NCBI GenBank assembly: GCA_020636695.1 | Contig: JACJXJ010000013.1 | Location: forward strand, 1-36,370 | Origin: Prevotellaceae bacterium | GTDB taxonomy: Bacteria; Bacteroidota; Bacteroidia; Bacteroidales; Paludibacteraceae | DNA: 36,370 nt | Reading direction: 5' to 3' | Part shown: positions 25,236 through 34,479 of the stretch, piece after piece | Layout of the letters: every line of letters starts with the position of its first letter | Numbering within the stretch: position 1 is the first letter of the stretch | Translations under genes and position numbers: made by a program | The notes under the pieces: model-generated | Seen by the model: the letters and a program-made list of their open reading frames with translations, nothing else | Told to the model about the DNA's origin: nothing | The model's database searches: none

Positions 25236-26770
25236 TATCTAAAAATGCTCAAGGTTGTATCTAGTACGTCTGTTTGTATATGTGCTCCATCAATGATAGA
25301 GTGATAAAAATAATCAGTTCTATAGCGTTGGCAACAATTTTTATGCGCAGCTGCAACAAAAGTAGGATATTTTTTCTTGTAAATATCCGAAAACCACACA
25401 AAAGATGCCGTTTCATGAAGCGCCTTTATTGATGGATCGGAGGCATGTAGCCATTTACCATCTTCGCCTAATGCCTCGCCATGGTCAGACAGAAATAAAA
25501 CGATGGCGTTTTTATGTTTTAGCGACGCGATTACTTGACTCAGGAAATAATCTGTGTATAAAATTGTGTTATCGTATGAATTCACAATAGCCATAGAGTC
25601 TGCACCTGAAATAACGCGTGATTCTACAATTGGTGTAAATAGTGAATCCATATCTGGTGTTTTTATAAAATGCGCATTATACCACCAGTGTGAACCGATA
25701 CAATGTAATACGATTAGTTGCTTGTTGTATGGCCGTTGTATTATATTATTATAAAGTGGCAACATGTCGCCATCAAGCCATTTGTCAAAGGTGACAAATG
25801 ATCGTCCACTGTTTATTCGAATGCTGGTATCAGCTTCTGAGAAAAAATAGAAATAAGGTTTTTCAGGATTCTGGTTAGCGATAAAAGTGGTTTGGTAATC
25901 GGCAGCTTTGAATACATCGATAAACGACGGCTCCGAAAAAGCCCGATCTGGGTTTAAAGAGTCTGCGCGCGTTAAAATGTGAGGTACGCTGCGATTGGTG
26001 TGAATATATTCTGAATAGATGTTATCAAACGAAACAATTCCTAATTGTTCTAAACGAGGTGTAGTTTGGCGTTTATAACCATTGCAGTGTAGATGGTCGG
26101 ACCGTAGCGCTTCTCCAATTATGGCAACAACAATCAGGTCTTCTGATGTTGTGGCATAAGAGAAAACCGATGGTCGTTCCGTTTTTATTTCTTGCCTCTC
26201 AGATAGGTAATCCTGAGTAACACTGTATATGTTGAATGGTAAGTGGTTGCGTACAGAGTTCGCCAGTGGCGAAAAATTACTTGTAAAAATAATTAAACAA
26301 ACTGATGATAACCCAATAATAATGATGGAAGCCAGATGTTTATACTGAATTTTATAGGCGTAGCGTTTTCTTGAAAGAATTATACTCGTGGTTACAAATA
26401 GAACTATCCATACGAATAACTGCCATGATAGAACGTCGGCAGAAACCGTAAAATCAGTTTGGAAGATAACGTCTAAAATGATGGTATTAAATGCAAATCC
26501 TATTTTATAACGAAAAAACGCTAAAATGGCACTAATGCCTCCCAAAATAGTATAAAGCGTGCAAAAGGCTATCGGTGGTAATAGGGACAATAAGAGCAAA
26601 AAAGCCCATAAAGTAATGCCAATTTCTACAAAATGGTAGCCTGCAGAAAGAATATCGTTAACTTGAGTAGCTGATGGTAACGGTAAAAAATCGGTGATAA
26701 CACAAGTGAATAAAATAAATAGAGTACATACAAATGTATGTATCAGCCATTTAATGATATCCGATTGCAT
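25235..26770 (-). CDS. EptA-like phosphoethanolamine transferase (second copy)
   Basis: This protein is a diverged paralogue of the following gene. It has N-terminal membrane segments and a periplasmic domain with IIGEALRSDHLHCNGYKRQT, IHTNRSVPHILTRADS, LHCIGSHWWYNAHF and FLSDHGEALGEDG. The catalytic Thr and metal ligands therefore look intact. An upstream ATG at 26824 is also in frame but would overlap porZ by 44 bases. I prefer the ATG at 26770, which gives 511 residues and lies 10 bases after the porZ stop. The stop overlaps the next start (TAATG). Sequence differences between the two copies suggest different acceptors. Confidence 0.87.
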   Translation of the reverse strand: MQSDIIKWLIHTFVCTLFILFTCVITDFLPLPSATQVNDILSAGYHFVEIGITLWAFLLLLSLLPPIAFCTLYTILGGISAILAFFRYKIGFAFNTIILDVIFQTDFTVSADVLSWQLFVWIVLFVTTSIILSRKRYAYKIQYKHLASIIIIGLSSVCLIIFTSNFSPLANSVRNHLPFNIYSVTQDYLSERQEIKTERPSVFSYATTSEDLIVVAIIGEALRSDHLHCNGYKRQTTPRLEQLGIVSFDNIYSEYIHTNRSVPHILTRADSLNPDRAFSEPSFIDVFKAADYQTTFIANQNPEKPYFYFFSEADTSIRINSGRSFVTFDKWLDGDMLPLYNNIIQRPYNKQLIVLHCIGSHWWYNAHFIKTPDMDSLFTPIVESRVISGADSMAIVNSYDNTILYTDYFLSQVIASLKHKNAIVLFLSDHGEALGEDGKWLHASDPSIKALHETASFVWFSDIYKKKYPTFVAAAHKNCCQRYRTDYFYHSIIDGAHIQTDVLDTTLSIFR

Positions 26771-26780
26771 GGTGTTACGG

Positions 26781-29130
26781 TTAATTAATAACCAATATTT
26801 TGGCCGTAGCATATTGTTTTCCATCGGGACTGAAGCAAAGTGCTAAATATACACCAGTTGCAACACGATCTCCTGTGCGGCGATTACCATCCCATGTTGC
26901 GACACCTCCGTTTGAAATAGTCTCAAAAACCACATTGCCTGTAATGTCTGTAATTTTGACACGTGAATCAGTTACCAAGCCAGTGATTGTAATTACACCT
27001 TTATAGGTCTCGCGAACAGGATTTGGGAAGGCGTGTACATTATTGAAAGAGTCGCCGCCTTCAATAGCATCCGATTGGTAGGAGATTAAACCTTTTCCTG
27101 TACCAAAAAATACTTCACCCGTTTTTTCGTTAATGCCAATGCTGATGATGTTATTCGATAGCAATGGACTATTTTCGCTAGTAAAATGTTTCACGGTTTC
27201 TAATCCGTTTGCCGATACCAAAAATACACCTGACGATTCTGTTCCAATCCATTTACGATTAGCTCCATCTACTGCAATAGCATTGATTTTCATACCATCT
27301 AACAAAAAGTCCGCTAAATTAGTACCGTCATTTCGTGGAATTTTGATACGTGTACACGCGTAGTTCGCATCAAATGCTTTGGATTGATTGTTTAACACTA
27401 TAGGGCCGTCTGTTGTTCCCATCCAAAGCGCATTATCTTGATCTTGTACTACACATAGAAAGTTGGTGGGTTGAAATTTATTCCCATCTTGATCGTAAAA
27501 GAACGTAAATAAACGAGAAATATCATCATCCGATGTTTCTGTACCATTGTCGTTAAAGGTAAACATACCTGTGGTTGTACTATTAAAGAGTCGAGGTATT
27601 AGCACCCATTTTTGATTTTTATTTTGTTTAGAAATAATAATATCTTGAGCTGTTTCTACTGATTTGATACTTTCAAATGGAACCATTTTAACATCACCAG
27701 TTGAATTTTTAGGAAAATATTTGATAGTGGATGACGTCATATTATTTAGAAACCATAAATTACCTTGGTCATCATATTTTAATCCATCAATACGTTGATA
27801 TTTATAATACGCATATTCGGGTTTTCTTGTTGGAAATATGGTTTCAACGCCGCTATTGTCGGCATTATAAAGTTTATAGTATTTGTTATCTCTAAATTCA
27901 TAAATACCTGTTCCGTAAGTAGCTACAAAAAAATGTGAATTATCCAAAGGGTCTATCACTGCATCCACAAAGTCAGTTGCATAGAGTTTTATTGCGGCTC
28001 CTGTTGGTCCAGGAATAAAATCATTGAGGATATTCGTCCATACGCCATTTTCAAACATCATAACGTGCCCAATTCGGTTGTATTCTACTGCCCAGCGACC
28101 TCCTGGAATAGTTAAAATTTTACCATTGCTGTAAATAATACGCCAAGCATAATTGACTGTTGGTCCACTTGGGCGAAATAGATCAAAAGACTGATTTGCT
28201 ATGGACCATTTGCCTACACCCGCATAACTCGCGGCTACCCACACATTGTTGTCTTCGGCATCGTAAAGAGCCATTTTTGTATCTACTCGGCTGATAGTGG
28301 TTGGAGTTGTTAAATCACCATTATGGTAATAGTTGATTTGTTGTTTGTTAATAACAAATAGATAGCCATCGTTTGAGTTGATATTTACAATTTCAGAAAA
28401 GGTTTTTCCACCTACCCAAGTGTCTGAAGAATAAGCATGTACATCGCCATCGGTTTGCAAAAGTAATAGTGTGTTGTCATATGCAACAGCACGTACATTA
28501 TTACCACTACTTGGGGCAGCTGCTAATGGTTTCCAGTTCTCAAAATTAGCTAAATTAACGCCAGTAGTATTGGCTGTGAGGATAGATGTTTCTGTGGTCG
28601 CATAAAATTTGCCATTTAACTCCGCTAATGACAAAATTGGTGTTGCTTCACCTGTTGCACCAATGATATAGGTGTCAGTAATTTCTTGTTTTTTTAAATT
28701 GAGTACCACAATACCAAAATCGCACGATAGGTAAGCATACTCGCCTTTGAAGTAAATATCATTAATGGTTTTACTACCACTCATGTTTTTGCGATAAATA
28801 TCGCTAATATTGAATATGCCATCTTCTGTTATTAAATCAATATTTGAGTTCGCATATGCGATAAGTAAAATATCATTTTCTTCGAGTAGCCAATGCGTAA
28901 AATATTATTATCATTCAGGCCAGAAATTTTTGATAAATTTCAATATTATCATCTTGTTTTCCAATAGAGAAGAGTGCACCTTCACTTACAGCGTATATTT
29001 TATCCTTAGTTTGTGTTATTACTTCGGTGTTGTTGTACGCTAAATGTGTACGCCAACTTCCCATGGGTAGTTGTTCTGCAAATAGCGTAGTGCTGATCAA
29101 ACAGGCTAGAAGTAGAATTCTGATTTTCAT
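26781..29130 (-). CDS. porZ: Type IX secretion protein PorZ, two frameshifts near the N-terminus
   Basis: PorZ is part of the cell-surface attachment complex of the type IX secretion system and binds A-LPS in characterised species. The N-terminus (from 29130) has a signal peptide ending near LFAEQ, then PMGSWRTHLAYNN. The body is a two-propeller protein with the segment GSKTINDIYFKGEYAYLSCD, and it ends in a type A CTD region with FPNPVRETYKG and ATGVYLALCF. The frame breaks near 28924-28926 (an A-run on the plus strand one base short) and again near 28881-28886. With one base restored at each, the text runs KFSGLNDNNILRIGYS then EENDILLIAYANSNIDLI, matching the family. As given, only the 667-residue fragment from 28784 or a 71-residue N-terminal piece would be made. 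rdgB precedes it by 3 bases. Confidence 0.8.
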
Positions 29131-29133
29131 AGC

Positions 29134-29715
29134 TTAATTCTGAGTATTCAAAAAAGTTACAAGTTTACGTATGGCTTGCCCTCTGTGGCTAATTGTATTT
29201 TTAACTTCGGCAGGTAATTCTGCAAATGTTTGGTCGTAACCGTTAGGCATAAATATAGAGTCATAACCAAATCCGTGATCGCCTTGTCGTTCTTCTATAA
29301 TCCGACCTTTGATAACGCCCTCAAAATAATGGATGCGTTGTCTGTAAATCAGGGCAATGACTGTTCTAAATTGGGCGTTGCGGTTTGTGATACCTTTAAG
29401 ATTTTTCAATAATTTTTCAATGTTAGCTTCCGAATTGGCTGGCTCTCCAGCGTACCGTGCCGAAAAAACACCAGGTTCTCCATTCAAAGCTTCCACCTCA
29501 AGGCCAGTGTCATCGCCAAAACAGTCACATTTGAAACGTTCGTCCACGAATTGTGCTTTTTGCAACGCATTCGATTGTAGATTGAAGCCTTTTTCAGGAA
29601 TTTCTTCTGTGCAGCGAAGATCGGTGAGGCTCACGACCTGAATCATATCATCGAGCATTTTAGCGACTTCCTCTAGTTTGTGTGCGTTGTGCGTGGCAAA
29701 AACGAGTTGTTTCAT
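29134..29715 (-). CDS. rdgB: XTP/dITP pyrophosphatase RdgB (HAM1 family)
   Basis: RdgB removes non-canonical purine nucleotides (dITP, dXTP) from the pool. The 193-residue protein begins MKQLVFATHNAHKLEEVAKM, the family N-terminus, and contains FGDDTGLEVEALNGEPGVFS and GDHGFGYDSIFMPNGYDQT, with the SHRGQA end motif. Length is normal. It is first in a minus-strand unit and ends 3 bases before porZ. A -7 promoter element lies 28 bases upstream of the start. Confidence 0.95.
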   Translation of the reverse strand: MKQLVFATHNAHKLEEVAKMLDDMIQVVSLTDLRCTEEIPEKGFNLQSNALQKAQFVDERFKCDCFGDDTGLEVEALNGEPGVFSARYAGEPANSEANIEKLLKNLKGITNRNAQFRTVIALIYRQRIHYFEGVIKGRIIEERQGDHGFGYDSIFMPNGYDQTFAELPAEVKNTISHRGQAIRKLVTFLNTQN

Positions 29716-29743
29716 ATTTTTTTTGTATTAAAGAACTAACGGG

Positions 29744-29751
29744 CAAAGATA
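29744..29751 (-). promoter_or_regulatory. -7 promoter element of rdgB
   Basis: Read on the minus strand this is TATCTTTG, 28 bases before the rdgB start. No good TTTG is seen 19-21 bases further upstream. Confidence 0.55.
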
Positions 29752-29863
29752 CTAAAAATTGTTCGAATTTTTCTGTCATTGAATGTGATTTTTACTGTAG
29801 TGGTATAGGGCGTTAATGATATATGGTTTTTTTTATTTTTTTGAAAATAATTTTATTTTTTTC

Positions 29864-29895
29864 TTTGTTTATATAAAATTAAACGCATATCTTTG
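29864..29895 (+). promoter_or_regulatory. Consensus Bacteroidetes promoter of the tetR-ABC unit
   Basis: TTTG (29864-29867), a 20-base spacer and TATCTTTG (29888-29895) match the Bacteroidetes consensus perfectly. The start codon follows 25 bases later. Confidence 0.85.
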
Positions 29896-29911
29896 ACCGA
29901 CCGTTCAGTCA
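29894..29911. promoter_or_regulatory. Candidate TetR operator overlapping the promoter
   Basis: TGACCGACCGTTCAGTCA is an imperfect 18-base palindrome (14 of 18 positions symmetric). It overlaps the end of the -7 element and covers the expected transcription start, so a bound regulator would block initiation. The layout suggests autorepression by the TetR protein encoded immediately downstream. Confidence 0.6.
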
Positions 29912-29920
29912 TTTAAAATT

Positions 29921-30473
29921 ATGGTAAAGAATAAGAATCAAGAATTACGTGAAAATCGCCGTCAGCAAATTATGCAGACGGCCATGGAATTATTTGTCGA
30001 AAAGGGTTTTGTTACAGCATCGGTGAGTGATATCGCTAAAAAATGTGGCATTTCAAAAGGGATTGATGTATAACTATTTTGAAAGTAAGGATGCCTTGCT
30101 TAAAGCGATATTGGATGATGGTATGGCACGTATTTATGGTGATTATGAATTGCCAGAGCCATTTGATCGTGCGGCATTGCACCATTTTTTAGATTTTAGC
30201 TATGCCAAATATCACGAACAGAGTACTTTTTTTCGCTTGTATATGTCCATGATTATGCAGCCACAGATTTATGAAGTAGCTATCAATATTGGAGAAAAGG
30301 AACGTGCCATTGCTATGGCGGTGTACAATTATTTCATGACTCATTTTGAAAATGGATTGGAGGAGTATTTTTACTTTTCAACTTTTGTGAAAGGTTTGAA
30401 TGTGCTGATGACATTTCATGATGAGAGTTATCCTTATTTGCAAATGATTGAACGAATAAAAAGTCAATATTAA
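29921..30473 (+). CDS. TetR/AcrR-family regulator, one-base frameshift
   Basis: The helix-turn-helix region lies at the N-terminus: QQIMQTAMELFVEKGFVTAS then SDIAKKCGISKG, followed in another frame by LMYNYFESKDALLKAILDDG. The frame breaks in the GGG at 30059-30061, where one base is extra; removing it restores a protein of about 183 residues, normal for the family. As given, the first frame stops at 30073 after 50 residues. The C-terminal ligand-binding domain is full length. It has its own consensus promoter with an overlapping palindrome, and the ABC ATPase gene starts 34 bases downstream, so it probably regulates itself and the exporter. Confidence 0.85.
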
Positions 30474-30507
30474 ATTTAAGAATACTTATTTATAAAAAAT
30501 TAATAGT

Positions 30508-31377
30508 ATGATTAAAATTAACCATTTAACAAAAGATTATGGTCAACAACGGGGCATTTTTGATCTGACGTTTGACGTTCAGCGTGGTGAAGTTTTTGGC
30601 TTTTTAGGCCCTAATGGGGCTGGTAAAACTACTACTATTCGTCATTTAATGGGATTTATTCATCCCAATGCTGGGAATTGTAGTATTAATGGGCTTGATT
30701 GTGGAACGCATTCGGCTGAAATTCAACGTAATTTGGGCTATATGCCAGGCGAAATCGCACTGCCTGATGATATGACAGGTCTCGAATTTTTACATTTTGT
30801 GGCTGATTATCGTGGTGTTACTGATTGGGCTAGAGTAGAGCAGCTCATGGCACGTTTCGAATTGGATGCGCGTGGCAACTTGAAACGTATGTCCAAAGGT
30901 ATGAAACAGAAAATAGGTATTGTATGTGCATTTATGCACGATCCACAAGTGCTAATTTTGGATGAACCTACGAGTGGACTGGATCCGTTGATGCAAAACC
31001 ATTTTATCGATTTAGTGTTGGAGGAAAAGGCAAAAGGGAAAACGATTTTGATGTCGAGTCATATTTTTGAAGAAGTGGAACGAACTGCTGATAGGGTGGG
31101 TATTATTCGTGAAGGGCATTTGGTTACGGTGGATAGTGTGGCGGCTTTGAAAGCAGCACAGCGTAAGCGTTATACGGTGAGTTTTGCTTCCGAAAAAGAG
31201 GCTCAGGCATTCTCTAAAGAATCTCTTGACTATTGATTTGTTAAAGGGAAAGAAGTTACCGTGACAGTTAATGATTTTCAACCTTTTGTGGAGGCTATGT
31301 CGCGTTATACGATTACAAATATTGTGGCAGTAGAGCAGAGCTTAGAAGAAATTTTTATGCATTATTATGGTAAATAA
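30508..31377 (+). CDS. ABC transporter ATP-binding protein, in-frame TGA near the C-terminus
   Basis: This ABC ATPase has Walker A FLGPNGAGKTTTIRHL, the signature MSKGMKQKIG and Walker B VLILDEPTSGLDP, with the His switch MSSHIFEE. It resembles drug- or lipid-type exporters of the DrrA/CcmA group. In the given sequence it stops at TGA 31234-31236 after 242 residues. The same frame then stays open to the TAA at 31375-31377 with a normal family ending (VAVEQSLEEIFMHYYGK), so the full protein would be 290 codons. The TGA is a substitution, not an indel, and all catalytic motifs lie upstream, so a shortened product might still work. The permease follows after 42 bases. Confidence 0.85.
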
Positions 31378-31419
31378 AGCATTATAATTATTTAGATTAC
31401 AAACTTTTAATTTATACTA

Positions 31420-32217
31420 ATGAATACAACTTTATTTATGCGCGAAGTGCGCTCCAGTTATAAATTATGGCTAATTTTTATTGCTATTTTAGCCATGTAT
31501 ATTTCGGTTATTATTTCCATGTTTGATCCTAAATTGGGCGAAACATTAGACCTGTTTGCCAAGGCGATGCCTGAAATGATGTCACTTTTTGGTATGGGCG
31601 AAACAGGAGCAACCTTGATTGAGTTTTTGTCGAATTACTTGTACGGTATGCTCATGATTGTGTTTCCTATGGTTTTTATCATCATGTTAGCAAATCGTTT
31701 AGTGGCAGCACATGTTGATCATGGTTCTATGACCTATTTGTTGGCTTCGCCTAATACGCGTCGTAAAGTTGCCTTGACCCAAGTAACGGTTTTATTATCA
31801 ATGACATTTACGTTGTTACTAATTTGTGTTGGAATTGCTATTGGTGTGAGTCAAGCTATGTTCCCTGGGGCATTGATTATTGGCGATTTTTTGTTGCTCA
31901 ATTTGGGTCTGGCTTGTTTGCTTTTTGCTTTGTGTGGATATTGTTTCTTTATTTCATGTATTAGTAATGAAACAGGTCGTGCGGTAATGTTTGGTGCAGG
32001 TATTCCAACGTTTTTTTATTTGGTGCAAATGTTAGCCAATATGGGTGGTAAATTAGCTGATTTGAAATATGCAACTATATTCACGCTGTTCAATCCAAAA
32101 GCCATTATTGCAGGTGATGTTTCCGCTTGGTGGATGTGTGGCGTATTAGTAGTTATTGGCGCTATCTTTTTTTCAATAGGTATAGCACGATTTGAAAAAC
32201 GCGATTTGCCATTATAA
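31420..32217 (+). CDS. ABC-2-type permease
   Basis: This 265-residue protein has six hydrophobic segments and starts MNTTLFMREVRSSYKLWLIF, typical of ABC-2 permeases. It should form the membrane part of an exporter with the ATPase just upstream. The substrate is not known; the TetR link suggests a toxic compound or membrane-active agent. No ECF-type motifs are seen. It ends at a strong terminator facing ablB. Confidence 0.85.
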   Translation: MNTTLFMREVRSSYKLWLIFIAILAMYISVIISMFDPKLGETLDLFAKAMPEMMSLFGMGETGATLIEFLSNYLYGMLMIVFPMVFIIMLANRLVAAHVDHGSMTYLLASPNTRRKVALTQVTVLLSMTFTLLLICVGIAIGVSQAMFPGALIIGDFLLLNLGLACLLFALCGYCFFISCISNETGRAVMFGAGIPTFFYLVQMLANMGGKLADLKYATIFTLFNPKAIIAGDVSAWWMCGVLVVIGAIFFSIGIARFEKRDLPL

Positions 32218-32226
32218 TTTATTGGA

Positions 32227-32256
32227 CAACAGAGGGGAAGCCCTCTGTTGTTTTTT
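32227..32256 (+). terminator. Terminator of the tetR-ABC unit
   Basis: A perfect 10-base stem, CAACAGAGGG (32227-32236) with CCCTCTGTTG (32241-32250), a GAAG loop and six T form a strong intrinsic terminator. It lies between converging genes. Confidence 0.92.
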
Positions 32257-32259
32257 AAA

Positions 32260-33082
32260 TTATAAAAGTGGTTTATACCAAACATTCATACTTTCAATAT
32301 TTCCAGATATTTGGGTGTTTTGTATTAGTGTACCAGTGTATTTGTATTGCGAATTATAGAATGTTTTATTCATAGCTAAAGAGTTTAATCTACAAATAGT
32401 ATAGACTGTTTTTATCTGTTTGTTAACAAGTTTTGCTTCCATTGTAGCCAGTAGGTGTATGGCTAAATGATATCCTCTATGGCTGGGGAGAACTGCAAAA
32501 GTCAGTCATCTCAGCGTATTGCTCTTGATAATTACATTCGGCAGAACTTATTGCTACTAATTGATGGTTATCCCATACCCCAAAATAGGTAGTGTCATCT
32601 TCTTCCATACTTTTTTTGATAAATTGTGAATTAAAAATGGGGAATGGATAAGTTTTGAAAACCTTTTTAAATACATCAATCATGCAAGTGATATCATCTG
32701 TTGTTAATTCTCTAATTGTGAATTGTTCAGGTAAAATTTCGATAGGCTCTTTAATGGGTGTTGAAAATAGTATTTGAAACTTATTCATAGATTCAGAATC
32801 TAGTAATTTTCTTTTTGGATCTCTGTATTTTACTAGAAAAAAGCAATCTTCTTGACCGTTGAAAAAATGTGGTACGTATGCTTCAATTTTATAGCCATTT
32901 TTTATAAAAAGAGGAGCATAGGAGGACGGTATTTTGACAAAGAGTTTTGTGTATTGATGTGTTTGTGCAAGATTTTCTATATGATTGATTATATAAGGAA
33001 AATCTTCTTTGCAAAAATGACTTAAATAGACTCTATCGCTTTCTTTATCGTGCGATATGTTGGATTGTATATTAATGCTCAT
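32260..33082 (-). CDS. ablB: Beta-lysine N6-acetyltransferase AblB, one-base frameshift
   Basis: AblB acetylates beta-lysine on the epsilon-amino group to give the osmolyte N-epsilon-acetyl-beta-lysine. The start at 33082 (MSINIQ) gives the family N-terminus DRVYLSHFCKED and LFVKIPSSYAPLFIKNGY; a longer frame begins at 33172 but would run deep into ablA. The GNAT domain follows. The frame breaks near 32495 where one T is extra (minus strand GACTTTTGCAG); removing it joins AEMTDFAVLPSHRGYHLA to the acetyl-CoA loop and C-terminus ending NVWYKPLL. The repaired protein is 273 residues. Start overlaps the ablA stop by 11 bases, so translation is coupled. Confidence 0.82.
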
Positions 33083-34395
33083 TGGAATGTTCTCTGCGTT
33101 GAATTCGTTCATTATTAGATGGTATAAGTGAAATTGTGTCGTTACTATCAGATAATAGTTTTTCAATGCCAATAGCGTTAACTTCTTCTCCCTCTTTGAT
33201 GTTGAGTTCTAAGTTACAATTTGTACAATTTCTGTCACATTCTCTGTCTTTGTAGTCTGATGGTTCTTTGTACGAGGTTATAACGCCTTCGTAATTTCTT
33301 AGTATCACTTTATTTGTATTCCATGAAATTAAATAATTCGGCATTATCGGAATTTTACCTCCACCACCTGGAGCGTCAATAACGTACGTTGGTACTGCAA
33401 AACCACTAGTGTGACCAATTAAACTTCTCTATAATTTCTATCCCTTTTCCTACTGGAGTTCTAAAATGAGATAAACCTTCAGATAAGTCACATTGATACA
33501 TATAATAAGGGCGTACTCTATTTTTGACCAATCTTTGTACTAATTCTTTCATAATGCGTGGACAATCATTGACGCCAGCTAACAAAACAGATTGATTACC
33601 TAATGGAATGCCAGCATCAGCTAGCATTGTAAGTGCTTTGCGTGATGAATCTGTTAGCTCTTTTACGTGATTGAAATGCGTGTTAATCCAAATTGGATGG
33701 TGTTTTTTGAGTACGCTGATAAGGTTTTCGGTAATACGATACGGCAGTACAACAGGTGTACGTGTCCCGATGCGAATTACTTGAACATGTGGTATGGCTC
33801 GTAGCTCAGTTAGAATCCAATCTAAATAATTGTCAGATAACAAAAATGGATCTCCTCCTGAAAGTAACACATCCCTAATTTGTGGCGTGTTTTTTATGTA
33901 ATCTAGGCCTAGCTGTATTTGTGATTTGGAAGGGATATTGTCTGCGTCTCCAACTTTTCGTTTACGCGTGCAGTGTCGACAATACATAGCACAGACGTTA
34001 CTGACTAAAAATAAAACTCTATCAGGGTAGCGGTGCGTAATCCCAGGAACTGGACTATCATGATCTTCGGCTAAGGGGTCCTTCATCTCATCTTTGGAGA
34101 TATGTAATTCTCGTGTGTCTGCAAATGCCTGTTTAAAAATGGGGTCATTCTGATAATTGTCTTTATCTATTAATGATAAATAATAGGGCGTAATTGATAA
34201 AGGAAAGTGGTCGATTGTTTCTTGCAATGCTTTTCTTTCCTTATCGGAAAATTGTATGCCAGTGAGTAACTCAAATTGTTCGATAGATTTAATAGCATGT
34301 TTGACTTGCCATTTCCAATCAAGCCAATGACTTAATTGTGATTCGGATTCAATAGTAGTTGCAATCTCTTGCTGATTTTTCGTAAATATTGCCAT
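33072..34395 (-). CDS. ablA: Lysine 2,3-aminomutase AblA, one-base frameshift
   Basis: AblA turns L-lysine into beta-lysine using a 4Fe-4S cluster, SAM and PLP. The radical SAM motif CAMYCRHC is at Cys135, 139 and 142. The two Asp residues that bind the lysine side chain in the clostridial enzyme are present: Asp303 in YQCDLSEGL and, after frame repair, the Asp in TYVIDAPGGGGK, with PLP-binding Lys in GGGGK. The frame breaks near 33425: one extra base in GAGAAGTTT on the minus strand; without it the text is ESLIGHTSGFAVPTYVI. The repaired protein is 440 residues. The Cys-rich C-terminus (CDRNCTNCN) is as expected for zinc-binding LAM. Confidence 0.9.
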
Positions 34396-34411
34396 GTTGT
34401 AGTCTTTTTGT

Positions 34412-34459
34412 TAACAAGATTCAAATTTGAAATATTATGTTGTGAGTTTAATCTTGTTA
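34412..34459. repeat. Inverted repeat upstream of ablA
   Basis: TAACAAGATT (34412-34421) and AATCTTGTTA (34450-34459) form perfect 10-base arms around 28 bases. The palindrome TTCAAATTTGAA (34420-34431) overlaps the left arm. This lies between the second KamA gene and ablA, just before the ablA start, and could be an operator or RNA structure. Confidence 0.5.
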
Positions 34460-34479
34460 TGTGTTTTAATAAAAAATAA

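Noticed and set aside
30027..30473. A separate small protein starting at 30027
   Set aside because: Its first 11 or so residues are out-of-frame reading of the TetR helix-turn-helix; it is the C-terminal part of the frameshifted regulator.
31234..31236. Selenocysteine or other programmed recoding at the TGA
   Set aside because: ABC ATPases have no known Sec at this place, no obvious SECIS-like hairpin follows, and other lesions nearby make error or mutation more likely.
33072..33344. A separate 90-residue Cys-containing protein
   Set aside because: It is the C-terminus of AblA after the frameshift, joined by the family motifs on both sides.
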